Shown here: positions 18,024-26,567 of the stretch, one piece after another
Position numbering within the stretch: position 1 is the first letter of the stretch
Layout of the letters: every line of letters starts with the position of its first letter
Source of the DNA: Actinomycetota bacterium
Lineage (GTDB): Bacteria > Actinomycetota > Actinomycetes > S36-B12 > UBA5976
Assembly (NCBI GenBank): GCA_947452765.1
Contig: CANGDR010000014.1
Location: 1-42,988 of the forward strand
Length of the DNA stretch: 42,988 bases
Direction of reading: 5' to 3'
Notes under the pieces: model-generated
The model's database searches: none
The model's input: only the letters and a program-made list of their open reading frames with translations
What the model was told of the DNA's origin: nothing
Made by a program: the position numbers and the translations under genes

Positions 18024-19070
18024 TCAGACCTTCTCTTGTGCTGTCTCGCCCAATAGTCCACCGGGACGGTAAACCATCAAAAGAATAAGGATGGTGAAAA
18101 CCATAGACTGCGACCAGCGTTGACCCGGTCCAATAGACAAGCCGTCGTTGTAGGCCTGGATCAATCCGATGATTAGGCCGCCCATGACTGCGCCGTAAAG
18201 GTTTCCAACTCCACCAAGTACGGCCGATGTGAATGCAATCAAGCCCAGCTGGAAGCCCAGGTTGTAAGCAACCGTACCAATGGTTTGCGCCCACATAATT
18301 CCAGCAGCACCTGCCGCAGCGCCTGCAATTGCAAATGTGAAGGAGATGGTCTTGTTGACGTCGATACCCATCAATCGTGAAGCATCTTTATCCTGCGCAG
18401 TTGCGCGCATTGCGCGTCCGCGTCGAGTCTTATCTACCACGAAAGCCAAAATTATAAGCACTGGCACAGTGATCAAGAAAACTGCGAACGTCTTGTAGGC
18501 AATTTCTACGCCACCGATGTGGTATTTGCCTGACGGAAGCACGGTATTGACGTTGACAGGCACTGAGCCGATCCACTTAAGTCCGATCCACTGAAGTACG
18601 AATGACATTCCAACGGCCGTGATTAGCGGCGCTAGCTTTGGTGCGTCGCGAAGTCGGCGATAAGCCAGACGTTCGATAGTTACGTTTAGTGTTGCGCCGA
18701 ATGCCATTGTAAAAAGGAGAACAACTAGGAGCAATGCGTAATTCTTACCGCTTGGCGATTGCGCACCGAGCAATTCGGTAAGCACCGCGAAGCTGAAAAC
18801 AGAAGTGAGCATGAACAAGTCACCATGCGCGAAGTTAATGAGTTCGATAATTCCGTAAACCAATGTGTAGCCAAGCGCGATCAACGCATACAGCAAACCA
18901 TTGTTCAACCCGTTGATAGTTACCTGAGCAAACTCTTGCGGGCTATGAGCAAAATTTATCCCTAGCCAATAAACCGCAACACCCATGATCAAAAAACTGG
19001 AAAGTCTCAGAAGGATTGCACTTAGTGGAACCTTCTTTTTACGAGCTATGCCGGATGCAACCGAAGTCAT
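18024..19070 (-). CDS. livH: Branched-chain amino acid ABC permease LivH
   Basis: I choose the ATG at 19070 (348 residues) over the upstream ATG at 19103. It is preceded by AAGGGAG about 9 nt away and yields TSVASGIARKKK, a short basic cytoplasmic N-terminus. The family block GLNNGLLYALIALGYTLVYGIIELINFAHGDLFML is at about 75-110. The loop RGRAMRATAQDKDASRLMGIDVNKTI is the ATPase-contacting segment. About eight to nine membrane spans are visible. The substrate-binding protein gene is upstream, separated by 120-150 bases with a strong hairpin. Confidence 0.94.
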   Translation of the reverse strand: MTSVASGIARKKKVPLSAILLRLSSFLIMGVAVYWLGINFAHSPQEFAQVTINGLNNGLLYALIALGYTLVYGIIELINFAHGDLFMLTSVFSFAVLTELLGAQSPSGKNYALLLVVLLFTMAFGATLNVTIERLAYRRLRDAPKLAPLITAVGMSFVLQWIGLKWIGSVPVNVNTVLPSGKYHIGGVEIAYKTFAVFLITVPVLIILAFVVDKTRRGRAMRATAQDKDASRLMGIDVNKTISFTFAIAGAAAGAAGIMWAQTIGTVAYNLGFQLGLIAFTSAVLGGVGNLYGAVMGGLIIGLIQAYNDGLSIGPGQRWSQSMVFTILILLMVYRPGGLLGETAQEKV

Positions 19071-19160
19071 CTGGGTTATCTCCCTTTGGTAAGACACCAT
19101 CATTAGGTGCTTGAAAATTTCTATTCAATTTAACACTATAACTGTTACAAAGTGCAGGAA

Positions 19161-19192
19161 TTGGGCGGGATTGGTAAACCAATCCCGCCCAA
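19161..19192 (-). terminator. Hairpin between livK and livH (attenuator or mRNA-stabilising stem)
   Basis: A perfect 14-bp GC-rich stem (19161-19174 / 19179-19192) with loop TAAA. On the minus strand it is not followed by a good T tract, so it is more likely a partial terminator or 3'-end stabiliser than a full stop. This would let the binding protein exceed the permease in amount. Confidence 0.6.
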
Positions 19193-19223
19193 ACCTTTGG
19201 TGCCCTAAATTAGGACTTTTTGA

Positions 19224-20465
19224 CTACTTGGCTATATCAAGAGTCTTGATATCGGTTTCTACGCCACCGGTCATCTGCTGAAGGGTCATTGTGACCGAAT
19301 CAATGTCACCAGTCTGCTGGTTTAGACAGAAGCCCATACCAGAAACTGATTCAGCTGCAGTTAGACATAGTTGCTTTCCACCAAATACTGCGCCAAGAAC
19401 ACCCTTACGAGTGCCATCAGAAGCAGCAATTGCCTTGAGGATAACCTGCATTGCTACGCCACCGTAGATGGAGTATGAGCTGTTTGGTTCGTAACCATAC
19501 TTAGCGGTGTAATCTGCTACGAATTTCGCAGGTGCGCCGCCGCCCTTCTTGATTCCATCAAGTGACTTACCAGCAAATGTCATCCATAGGCCTTCAGCTT
19601 CTGGCATTGCGCGAAGTGCTGGGTAACCTGAGAAGCCATCTGGTGACATAGACAAGAATGCCTTGTTGTCGCCAAGAACGCTTGTCTTGTCCTTAACTAG
19701 CTGTACACCGTTGTTATCGAAGATACCTCCGTAGTAAACAGCAGTTGCACCGCCAGCCTTGATCTTCTGGAAGGTTGATGTATTGATAGCACCAGCCTTG
19801 ATGTCCCATGAGTAACGAAGTACTGTTCCACCGAGCTTTTCGAACTCTTTCTGTACAGCGTCAGCGATGCCGATGCCGTATGCCTGAGTGTCATCTAGAA
19901 CTGCAAGGGTCTTTACACCCTGTTCGTTGTACAAGAACTGAGCTGCTGCGGTTCCCTGGAATGCATCGTTACCGATGATTCGAGCGTAGTTACGTGAACC
20001 GGATGGGTAGTAAAGATCTGGCTCGCCCTTGTCCCAAGGCACTGTAAGACCTGGGTAAGTGTTTGCGTGGGAAACCATCAACATGCCAGCTTGGTTTACA
20101 ACTGGGATGATGATCTTTGCACAACCGGAGTTGTAGGTACCAAGAACTGCAACTTCGTCAACGTTGGCTACGTGATCCTGTGCGTTCTTTGCACAAGCTG
20201 CATCGTCCCAAGCACCCTTAGCTGCTGTTGAGTCGTCGTATTGCTTGACTGTTACGTTGAACTTTCCAGCTTTGCCACCGGCTTGTTCTAGTACAAGTGC
20301 GATAACTTCGTTAGTTGACTTGCTCGCATCAGCGGAAGCACCCTGCAATGGAAGGTCAGTACCCACAACTAGGGTCTTTCCTCCAGCAGAACTGCTGCTA
20401 CTGCAAGCTGCAAGTGCAAGTGCGCCAGCGATAGCTAGTGCACCAATCTTGATCGGCTTGATCAT
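19224..20465 (-). CDS. livK: Branched-chain amino acid-type ABC substrate-binding lipoprotein
   Basis: 413 residues. The N-terminus is a lipoprotein signal peptide with lipobox LALAAC, Cys21 being the lipidated residue, followed by a Ser-rich linker. The mature part is a periplasmic-binding-protein type I fold of the LivJ/LivK class (LVVGTDLPLQGASADASKS, AVLGTYNSGCAKIIIPVVNQAGMLMVSHANTYPGL). It captures the ligand outside the membrane and docks on LivHM. Leucine, isoleucine and valine are the default guess; related proteins also bind amides, urea or other amino acids. The ATG has GAGAGG 8 nt upstream. It starts the livKHMGF operon with its own predicted promoter. Confidence 0.9.
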   Translation of the reverse strand: MIKPIKIGALAIAGALALAACSSSSSAGGKTLVVGTDLPLQGASADASKSTNEVIALVLEQAGGKAGKFNVTVKQYDDSTAAKGAWDDAACAKNAQDHVANVDEVAVLGTYNSGCAKIIIPVVNQAGMLMVSHANTYPGLTVPWDKGEPDLYYPSGSRNYARIIGNDAFQGTAAAQFLYNEQGVKTLAVLDDTQAYGIGIADAVQKEFEKLGGTVLRYSWDIKAGAINTSTFQKIKAGGATAVYYGGIFDNNGVQLVKDKTSVLGDNKAFLSMSPDGFSGYPALRAMPEAEGLWMTFAGKSLDGIKKGGGAPAKFVADYTAKYGYEPNSSYSIYGGVAMQVILKAIAASDGTRKGVLGAVFGGKQLCLTAAESVSGMGFCLNQQTGDIDSVTMTLQQMTGGVETDIKTLDIAK

Positions 20466-20511
20466 TTCTATTTCCTCTCGTTGGCCCGACGAATTCTTTT
20501 CGGACAGACTT

Positions 20512-20541
20512 AAGTTAGTAGCAAAAGCCCTACAAATTCAA
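20512..20541 (-). promoter_or_regulatory. Predicted promoter of the liv operon
   Basis: TTGAAT (20536-20541) and TAACTT (20512-20517) with an 18-nt spacer, followed by a leader of about 40 nt ending in a good Shine-Dalgarno sequence. Unlike many genes here, this is a leadered start. Confidence 0.45.
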
Positions 20542-20614
20542 GGAAATTCCGATCAGGCACCAATGAGTTATGGGTTCGTTATCTAGCACGGCTTAAAGAT
20601 GCGAAAAATACGGC

Positions 20615-20633
20615 AAAAAGGCCATTTTGGGCC
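20615..20633 (-). terminator. Weak intrinsic terminator after der
   Basis: GGCC-N6-GGCC stem followed by TTTTT on the minus strand, directly after the der stop. The stem is only 4 bp, so efficiency is doubtful. Confidence 0.4.
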
Positions 20634-20638
20634 AGGAC

Positions 20639-22153
20639 TTAGCGCTTTCGCTTTTCTCTTATCCGGAGATTTATTACGATTGGCGATCCGGCAAACCCAA
20701 ATTCTTCACGGAACCTGCGCTCGACGAATCTGCGATATCCGGCCTCTAGGAACCCCGTAGTAAATAGGACAAAAACTGGTGGTGCGACGCTAGCTTGCGT
20801 ACCAAACAAAATCTTGGGCTGTTTACCGCCACGTACGGGGTGCGGGTGCGCGGCAACAATATCCGAGAGGAATGCATTAAGCCTTCCAGTCGGGACACGA
20901 GTTTCCCAGCCAGCCAACGCAGCTCTAAGTGCTGGTACCAAACGATCCTTGTGCCACCCAGTTTTTGCGCTGAAATTAATTCTCGGGGCCCATCCAACTT
21001 GAACTAGGTCTCGTTCAACTTCACGCTCTAGGTAAAAACGTCGCTCGTCGTCCACGAGGTCCCACTTATTAAACGCAATAACGAGTGCCCGACCAGATTC
21101 GATAACCATCGTTATGATGCGCAAGTCTTGGTCCGATAGTGGCTGACTGCCGTCGAGAAGTACTACCGCTACATCGGCCTTGTCGAGTGCAGATTTTGTT
21201 CTTAGCGTTGCGAAGTACTCATGACCGGTTGCAGTTTTTGCCTTTTTGCGAATGCCAGCAGTATCAACCAGGATCCACTCTTCGCCATCTAATTCGATAA
21301 GTTCATCGACTGGGTCAACTGTGGTTCCAGCGACACTATCGACAACTGATCGCGCTTCCCCTGAAAGTGCATTAAGCAAACTGCTTTTACCAACGTTGGG
21401 CTTGCCTAATAATGCAATCCGATGCGGTCCCCGAGGTCGAGCATTGCCGGTACCCTCTTCAGGCATCGAAGCCAGGATTACATCCAGCAGATCACCGCTG
21501 CCACGGCCATGAAGTGCCGAAACTGTATACGGCTCTCCTAGTCCAAGTGACCAGAGGCGGGCAGCTTCAACTTCTGCGCGTTCATCGTCAACTTTATTAG
21601 CCACAAGTAGCACTGGAACCTTCGCTTTACGAAGTACGCGAACGATCTGTTCATCAGCATCAGTTGCCCCTACGGTTGCATCGACAATGAATACAACCAC
21701 GTCACTTGAATTCATAGCGTGTTCGGCTTGGGCCGAAACTTGAGCACTCATTCCTGAAGCGTCATGCTCCCAGCCACCGGTGTCGACGACTATGAACGGT
21801 TTTCCATTCCACTCGGCCTCGTATCGCACGCGATCACGCGTTACTCCAGGACGGTCCTCCACAACAGCTTCTCTTCGACCAATGATTCGATTTACGAACG
21901 TGGATTTACCAACGTTGGGTCTACCAACTACGGCCACAACCGGCAATTTATCCAGCGCAGCCGAATCATCTATAAAATCTTCTGGCGGTAGACCAACTTG
22001 ATCCAAGAGGGCAATATATTCGGATTCAGTCAAGTCTTCCCATCGCTCTGGGAACTCAATGGAATCATCAACCTCGACAGCGTCACCAGCGACAACATAT
22101 ATAACTGTTTCTGCGTCTGGATCTAAATCGTGTGAATCAAAATCTCTAGCCAT
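20639..22153 (-). CDS. der: Ribosome-associated GTPase Der (EngA)
   Basis: I place the start at the ATG at 22153 (504 residues). A longer frame from 22186 exists, but 22153 overlaps cmk by only 8 nt and has GGTGA upstream. Two tandem GTPase domains are complete: G1 GRPNVGKS at 77-84 with DTGGW and NKVD, and G1 GKPNVGKSS near 260 with DTAG and NKWD. A C-terminal KH-like domain ends in IREKRKR. Der is needed for 50S subunit maturation. An acidic N-terminal extension of about 70 residues precedes the first GTPase domain, as in other actinobacterial Der proteins. It ends the parA-to-der run. Confidence 0.96.
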   Translation of the reverse strand: MARDFDSHDLDPDAETVIYVVAGDAVEVDDSIEFPERWEDLTESEYIALLDQVGLPPEDFIDDSAALDKLPVVAVVGRPNVGKSTFVNRIIGRREAVVEDRPGVTRDRVRYEAEWNGKPFIVVDTGGWEHDASGMSAQVSAQAEHAMNSSDVVVFIVDATVGATDADEQIVRVLRKAKVPVLLVANKVDDERAEVEAARLWSLGLGEPYTVSALHGRGSGDLLDVILASMPEEGTGNARPRGPHRIALLGKPNVGKSSLLNALSGEARSVVDSVAGTTVDPVDELIELDGEEWILVDTAGIRKKAKTATGHEYFATLRTKSALDKADVAVVLLDGSQPLSDQDLRIITMVIESGRALVIAFNKWDLVDDERRFYLEREVERDLVQVGWAPRINFSAKTGWHKDRLVPALRAALAGWETRVPTGRLNAFLSDIVAAHPHPVRGGKQPKILFGTQASVAPPVFVLFTTGFLEAGYRRFVERRFREEFGFAGSPIVINLRIREKRKR

Positions 22154-22811
22154 CGATGTCACCAATAAGTTGCATGACATGATCAATTACTTCCGCAAGT
22201 TGCATGTCGGTTGTGTCAATCAGGATTGCGTCGGGTGCTATCTCTAACGGAGAAGTTGCTCTGGTGCTATCAGCCTGGTCTCGTTGAAAGATACTTTCCT
22301 GAATTTGCGATACTTCTGCATCAATTTCAGCTGCGCGACGTTGCGCGCGTGCCTGCGGATCCGCGGTTATAAAAAGTTTCAGCTGGGCTTTGGGCATTAC
22401 GACTGATCCGATGTCGCGACCTTCCAGCACTATGCCGTTACGCGCCTGAGACGCGATGCTTCGCTGTAACTCAACAAGTTGGGCTCGAATTTCCGGAATA
22501 GCGCTTACTGCACTCACCGCAGAAGTTACTTCAGCTCCTCGAATTGGGTCTGAAACGTCAGTATCTCCAACATGGACACCAGGTATGAGTGGATCCGTAC
22601 TAGGGCGAATTTCGGCTCCTGGTGCCGCTGCTACTACCTCGGCAACTGAATTCAACGGGATTCCTAAATCTTGGAGGTACCACGTCATGGCCCGATACAT
22701 ACTGCCAGTGTCCAAATATGACCAACCGAGGTCTTTAGCTATCGCCCTTGCAACTGTTGATTTACCTGAGCCACTTGGCCCATCAATAGCAACAACAATT
22801 GGCTCGGACAC
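22146..22811 (-). CDS. cmk: Cytidylate kinase
   Basis: 221 residues. P-loop DGPSGSGKS at 10-18, [14 protein letters not shown] for CMP binding, and [20 protein letters not shown], all cytidylate kinase hallmarks. It phosphorylates CMP and dCMP. The GTG start at 22811 is 61 bases after the tyrA stop. TAGACT lies exactly 6 nt upstream with no Shine-Dalgarno sequence, so cmk-der may be transcribed from its own leaderless promoter as well as from the parA operon. The 3' end overlaps der by 8 nt. Confidence 0.96.
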   Translation of the reverse strand: MSEPIVVAIDGPSGSGKSTVARAIAKDLGWSYLDTGSMYRAMTWYLQDLGIPLNSVAEVVAAAPGAEIRPSTDPLIPGVHVGDTDVSDPIRGAEVTSAVSAVSAIPEIRAQLVELQRSIASQARNGIVLEGRDIGSVVMPKAQLKLFITADPQARAQRRAAEIDAEVSQIQESIFQRDQADSTRATSPLEIAPDAILIDTTDMQLAEVIDHVMQLIGDIDG

Positions 22812-22817
22812 GCCCCA

Positions 22818-22823
22818 AGTCTA
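22818..22823 (-). promoter_or_regulatory. Predicted leaderless -10 of cmk (TAGACT)
   Basis: TAGACT followed by 6 nt and the GTG start of cmk. The -35 region is not clear. Confidence 0.5.
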
Positions 22824-22872
22824 CCTGTATTAGTGGAAATCGAATCCGCGTTCCATTAGAGCGCAAATCCAA

Positions 22873-23952
22873 TTAAGCAATGACAGTGAAGGCCGCAGCT
22901 TCGAGTGCCTCGGACAACGTCGGGCGCGATTGTGATGCCACGCTCAGTTCAACTAGCCCAGTCATGCGCCCAAGTGAATGGTCAATGCGCACATCTTCCA
23001 AGTTGACCTTCGCATTAGCTGCAACTTGAAAAAGTCGAGCCAATTCGCCTGGCTTATCTTCCACCCGGACCACCAATAACGCATGATTTTTGTTGCCGGT
23101 TCCATGCTTTCCGGGGAGACGTTCTCTGCCGACATTCCCAGCCGTCAACTTCTCCGTAATTCGCACCAGGTCACCAGCTAGTAACGCGCTTGCAAACGAT
23201 TCCAATCCGGCAGCAACATTTGATAAGCGCTTTGCGACATGCTTTGCATTTTCACCCAATATTTCAGTCCAGAGCTCCGGATCGGAACCAGCGATGCGGA
23301 TTGTGTCGCGGATTCCTTGCCCAGCCAACTCGACCTCGGAATCGCTAGCGTTAAGCAATTCGCCTGCCAAAACGCTTGCTACGACCTGGGGAGTGTGTGA
23401 AATTAACGCAACCGCTTGATCGTGGTCAAGCATTGATCTCTCTACCGGTATGCCACCTAGTGCAACAACAAAGTCACTAACTATTGCAAAACTATCGTCT
23501 GATGTCGCTGGCGTTTTCGTTAAAACCCAAGGCCGATCTACAAACAGGTTTCCTTGGGCGCCGATTGCGCCTCCAACTTCGCGACCTGCCATCGGATGTC
23601 CACCAACAACTCGTGCCATTGCATTCGTCGGCAAATCTTCTAGATCCAAAAAAATAGCTGACTTAACGCTGGCAACATCCGTGACAACTGCACTTGGATA
23701 AGCCAACAACGTTTCGCGAATTACGTTCGCAGCAGCCCGCGGTGGTGTCGCGACAAAGACTAAATCAGGGGTCTCGTTGATCCAAGGTTTGGCCCCACTG
23801 GCCTTAACGGAATTTGCAAGTGCTTCATGATCAATGTCGCGCAAGAAAACTTCGAAACCACGAGTTTTCAGGCCTAGTGCAATTGAAGTGCCGATTAATC
23901 CCGTGCCTATCACGCAAATTTTCTTGGCCGATAAATCAGGTGCCATGTTCAC
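22873..23952 (-). CDS. tyrA: Prephenate dehydrogenase with C-terminal ACT domain
   Basis: 359 residues. The N-terminal Rossmann domain carries the dinucleotide loop GTGLIGTSIALGL near 16-28. GGHPMAGREVGG and DHDQAVALISHTPQVVAS are the conserved active-site blocks of prephenate dehydrogenase. The last ~75 residues (LLVVRVEDKPGELARLFQVA...) form an ACT domain, expected to bind tyrosine for feedback control. It converts prephenate to 4-hydroxyphenylpyruvate in tyrosine synthesis. The GTG start overlaps the aroH stop (GTGA); an ATG two codons later is an alternative. It sits directly after aroH, so chorismate-to-prephenate-to-tyrosine steps are coupled. Confidence 0.95.
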   Translation of the reverse strand: MNMAPDLSAKKICVIGTGLIGTSIALGLKTRGFEVFLRDIDHEALANSVKASGAKPWINETPDLVFVATPPRAAANVIRETLLAYPSAVVTDVASVKSAIFLDLEDLPTNAMARVVGGHPMAGREVGGAIGAQGNLFVDRPWVLTKTPATSDDSFAIVSDFVVALGGIPVERSMLDHDQAVALISHTPQVVASVLAGELLNASDSEVELAGQGIRDTIRIAGSDPELWTEILGENAKHVAKRLSNVAAGLESFASALLAGDLVRITEKLTAGNVGRERLPGKHGTGNKNHALLVVRVEDKPGELARLFQVAANAKVNLEDVRIDHSLGRMTGLVELSVASQSRPTLSEALEAAAFTVIA

Positions 23953-24311
23953 TGCGCAATGTCTTGGCGTAAAACTTCTGCACCACGAAGGTAAACATGT
24001 TTCACATCTGCTCTAGCAACATTCATTTCAGCATGCATCATGGTTCTAATCACCATAGGCATTGCTCCGGTTACATCAAGTTCTTGGGCGCAGATTAACG
24101 GCACGTCCGCCAAGCCGACACTACGAGCGGCGGCGGCTGGGAAACCACTGTGAATGTCTGGCGTAGCTGTAAACAGCACGCTTACTAGATCTGAGGCTGT
24201 AATGCCATTACGATCTAACATTGCGGTTAGCAATTCTGTTACGGCATCCGCCATTTCAGTTGCATCGTCAGCGGTTAAGCACACCGCTCCTCGAATTGCC
24301 TTGATACTCAT
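23949..24311 (-). CDS. aroH: Chorismate mutase, AroH class
   Basis: 120 residues, the size of the trimeric B. subtilis AroH type, not the all-helical AroQ type. Active-site blocks are intact: RGAVCLTADD near 7, FTATPDIHSGFPAAAAR near 48-63, CAQELDVTGAMPMVIR near 75-89, and HVYLRGAEVLRQD at the end. It rearranges chorismate to prephenate, the substrate of the next gene product TyrA. The start lies 9 nt after the rluB TAG stop, and that TAG begins TAGGAT 6 nt before the ATG. Confidence 0.96.
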   Translation of the reverse strand: MSIKAIRGAVCLTADDATEMADAVTELLTAMLDRNGITASDLVSVLFTATPDIHSGFPAAAARSVGLADVPLICAQELDVTGAMPMVIRTMMHAEMNVARADVKHVYLRGAEVLRQDIAQ

Positions 24312-24317
24312 AACTCA

Positions 24318-24323
24318 ATCCTA
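24318..24323 (-). promoter_or_regulatory. Predicted leaderless -10 of aroH (TAGGAT), overlapping the rluB stop
   Basis: The rluB stop TAG (24321-24323) is the first half of TAGGAT; 6 nt separate it from the aroH ATG. It could give aroH-tyrA expression independent of the segregation genes. Confidence 0.5.
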
Positions 24324-25052
24324 AAGCCCAACAGCGTTATACAACTTCCCCAACTCTTTGTTGGCTAATGTGCGCACATGGCCAGACTTCAAGTTGCCAA
24401 GCAGGATCGGTCCGATTTGAGTGCGGACTAAGTCGACGACTGGATGTCCCACTTCATCGAATAGTCGCCGCAAGATGCGATTTCTACCCTCATGGATTGA
24501 TATTTCGACTATGGAATGTGATTTACCAGTTTCGATCAATTTGCAATCAGTTACAGCGACCGGGCTGCCATCAATTACAACGCCTGCAATGATTTTAGTA
24601 ATTACACCTTTATCCACTCGGCCCTCAAGTTTGGCCAAATATGTCTTAATTATCCCGTGCGAAGGGTGGCCAAGTCGCTGGCTCAGCTCGCCATCATTGG
24701 TGAGCAAGAGCAATCCTTCGGTATCAGCATCTAGCCTGCCGACGTGAAATAGCCGTTCCTCAAATTCGGCTACCAAATCGCCAACACATTCGCGCCCATG
24801 TTCATCGCTCATAGTCGTAACAACGCCACGCGGCTTATTAAGTGCAACTACGACATGTCCGCTCGTTTGGGCTATCCGCACCCCGTCAACATGGATTACG
24901 TCAGCGTCAGGATTCACCCGAGCTCCTAGCTCGTCGCTTACTTCCCCATTAACAGTCACTCGTCCCGCTGTTATGAATTCTTCGCACTTACGTCGAGAAC
25001 CCAAACCTGCCGCAGCAAGCACTTTCTGTAGCCGCACTTGCCCTTCGTCCAC
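24321..25052 (-). CDS. rluB: 23S rRNA pseudouridine synthase, RluB type
   Basis: 243 residues. An N-terminal S4 RNA-binding domain (VRLQKVLAAAGLGSRRKCEEFITAGRVTVNG) precedes the catalytic domain. The catalytic block HVGRLDADTEGLLLLTNDGEL contains the essential Asp of the RsuA/RluB family, and GRNRILRRLFDEVGHPVVDLVRTQIG is the C-terminal motif. It should modify 23S rRNA in helix 89-90; the exact target is assigned by family and context (downstream of scpAB, as in mycobacteria). Start GTG, 8 nt after the scpB stop. Confidence 0.93.
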   Translation of the reverse strand: MDEGQVRLQKVLAAAGLGSRRKCEEFITAGRVTVNGEVSDELGARVNPDADVIHVDGVRIAQTSGHVVVALNKPRGVVTTMSDEHGRECVGDLVAEFEERLFHVGRLDADTEGLLLLTNDGELSQRLGHPSHGIIKTYLAKLEGRVDKGVITKIIAGVVIDGSPVAVTDCKLIETGKSHSIVEISIHEGRNRILRRLFDEVGHPVVDLVRTQIGPILLGNLKSGHVRTLANKELGKLYNAVGL

Positions 25053-25060
25053 TGTGGCCG

Positions 25061-25690
25061 CTAACTAGTAGCGAGGTCGAGAACTTCTTCGACGCTATCT
25101 GGCATCGGAAGGTGTTCTGCAATTGGCGGCAAATCTTCGAGTGATTTGAGTCCAAGTCTCTCTAAGAAATAGATCGTGGTCCGATATAGATGGGCACCAG
25201 TTTCACCATCGTGACCAACCTCTTCGATTAGGCCGCGGGTTACAAGCGTGCGAACAACACCGTCAACATTTACGCCGCGGATTGCGGAAATTCGGGATCG
25301 GGTTACCGGCTGCCGATAAGCGACCACGGCTAAAGTTTCCAGCGCTGCTTGTGTCAATTTTCCGTGCTGCCCATCGAGGACAAATCTTTCAACCACCTGA
25401 GCACAGTTATCTCGCGTCCAGTAACGCCAGCCACCGCCGAGTTCGCGTAAATCAAATCCACGACCAGATACTGCATACTCCTGAGCTAAGTCATGTAACG
25501 TGCGCACAACTTCCTCTTCTGGAGTGCAAGTTAGCGTAGCTAGAGTTGAAAGTGACATCGGCTCTTCCGCAACGAGCAAGAGTGCCTCAAGTGCTGCGGA
25601 TAAAGAAGGTGCACCGAGTGAGATGCCGTCATCGGACTCAGTTTCAGTTGCAGATTCTCCGTCGATTAATTCAATCTCTTCGTCACTCAT
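25061..25690 (-). CDS. scpB: Segregation and condensation protein ScpB
   Basis: 209 residues with tandem winged helices (ALEALLLVAEEPMSLSTLATL and LTQAALETLAVVAYRQPVTRSRISAIRGVNVDGVVRTLVTRGLIEEVG, the latter being the family hallmark). It is the kite subunit of the SMC-ScpAB condensin. The ATG overlaps the scpA stop by 8 nt. The first ~30 residues are acidic and variable. No smc gene is in the window. Confidence 0.96.
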   Translation of the reverse strand: MSDEEIELIDGESATETESDDGISLGAPSLSAALEALLLVAEEPMSLSTLATLTCTPEEEVVRTLHDLAQEYAVSGRGFDLRELGGGWRYWTRDNCAQVVERFVLDGQHGKLTQAALETLAVVAYRQPVTRSRISAIRGVNVDGVVRTLVTRGLIEEVGHDGETGAHLYRTTIYFLERLGLKSLEDLPPIAEHLPMPDSVEEVLDLATS

Positions 25691-26567
25691 TCGCTTCGCC
25701 TATCTGTGATCGGAAATCTTCAACTTCTGTAGTTTCAAATTCATCAATTTCGTGCAGTGCTGATATTTCACCTTCATCATCGCCGATCCAACGTACATAC
25801 AACTCCCCTAGTGGCGTTGCCTGATCAAAAAGTACGAGGCCATCGCGATAGATTTCAAGTAGTGCAAGAAATCTTGCGACCACTAAAAGCGTTGTGTCAC
25901 AGTCTCGAGTCAGCGCACGAAAAGTTGATTGGCCAACGCGACGTAACCTCTCAACAATAATGGCAGCTTGTTCGCGAACCGAAACTCTGGCGGCATGAAT
26001 GTGTGCGACTGAAATTACATCGGGTAACTTGGGTTCGAGCGCGCGCGCCGCAAGATTTGCAAAATCATCAGGACCAAGTCCGATGATGACTTCTGGTAAC
26101 AGCTTGGTGAATCTCTCGTCCAAGCCCACAGTTCGGGCGTGTTGTCTACCTGCAGTCTCCAGCCGGTGCTTGAAGTCAGCCGACATGTATTTGAATGCTC
26201 GATACTGCAATATTCGGGCCAGCAGTAGATCTCGGGCTTCCAAAATCGCTATGTCTTCTTCATCTTCTACTTCCCCGCCAGGAATCAACCTTGCAGCTTT
26301 TAGATCAAGGAGTGTTGCTGCGATTACCAGGAACTCGGTCGCCTCATCAAGCGTCCATTCCTCGCCACGATCTTTGATGTAGCCCAGGAAATCGTCAGTT
26401 ATTAAGTGGAGAGAGAGTGCTGTGACATCAAGGCGATGCTTTGCTATCAAGGAAAGTAGGACGTCAAATGGTCCTGAAAATTCCTCAATATGAACTCGAA
26501 AAGAGTCTGATGTTTCTTCCGGCGCAGCGGTTTCTTGGTCAGGCTCGGCGTGCGCCGTTGGAGACAT
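25683..26567 (-). CDS. scpA: Segregation and condensation protein ScpA (kleisin)
   Basis: A frame opens at 26615, but the ATG at 26567 (294 residues) overlaps the parA stop as TGATG and is preferred. ScpA is the kleisin that bridges SMC heads. N-terminal block FRVHIEEFSGPFDVLLSLIAKHRLDVTALSL, then EFLVIAATLLDLKAARLIPG, and a C-terminal winged helix (VARFLALLEIYRDGLVLFDQATPLGELYVRW). It is co-transcribed with parA and scpB, linking origin partition and chromosome compaction. Confidence 0.96.
   Translation of the reverse strand: MSPTAHAEPDQETAAPEETSDSFRVHIEEFSGPFDVLLSLIAKHRLDVTALSLHLITDDFLGYIKDRGEEWTLDEATEFLVIAATLLDLKAARLIPGGEVEDEEDIAILEARDLLLARILQYRAFKYMSADFKHRLETAGRQHARTVGLDERFTKLLPEVIIGLGPDDFANLAARALEPKLPDVISVAHIHAARVSVREQAAIIVERLRRVGQSTFRALTRDCDTTLLVVARFLALLEIYRDGLVLFDQATPLGELYVRWIGDDEGEISALHEIDEFETTEVEDFRSQIGEANE

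Noticed and set aside
23998-24005. TGTTTCAC, half of the parS sequence, near the parA-scpAB locus
   Set aside because: Only one half-site, inside the aroH coding region; the second half (GTGAAACA) is absent.
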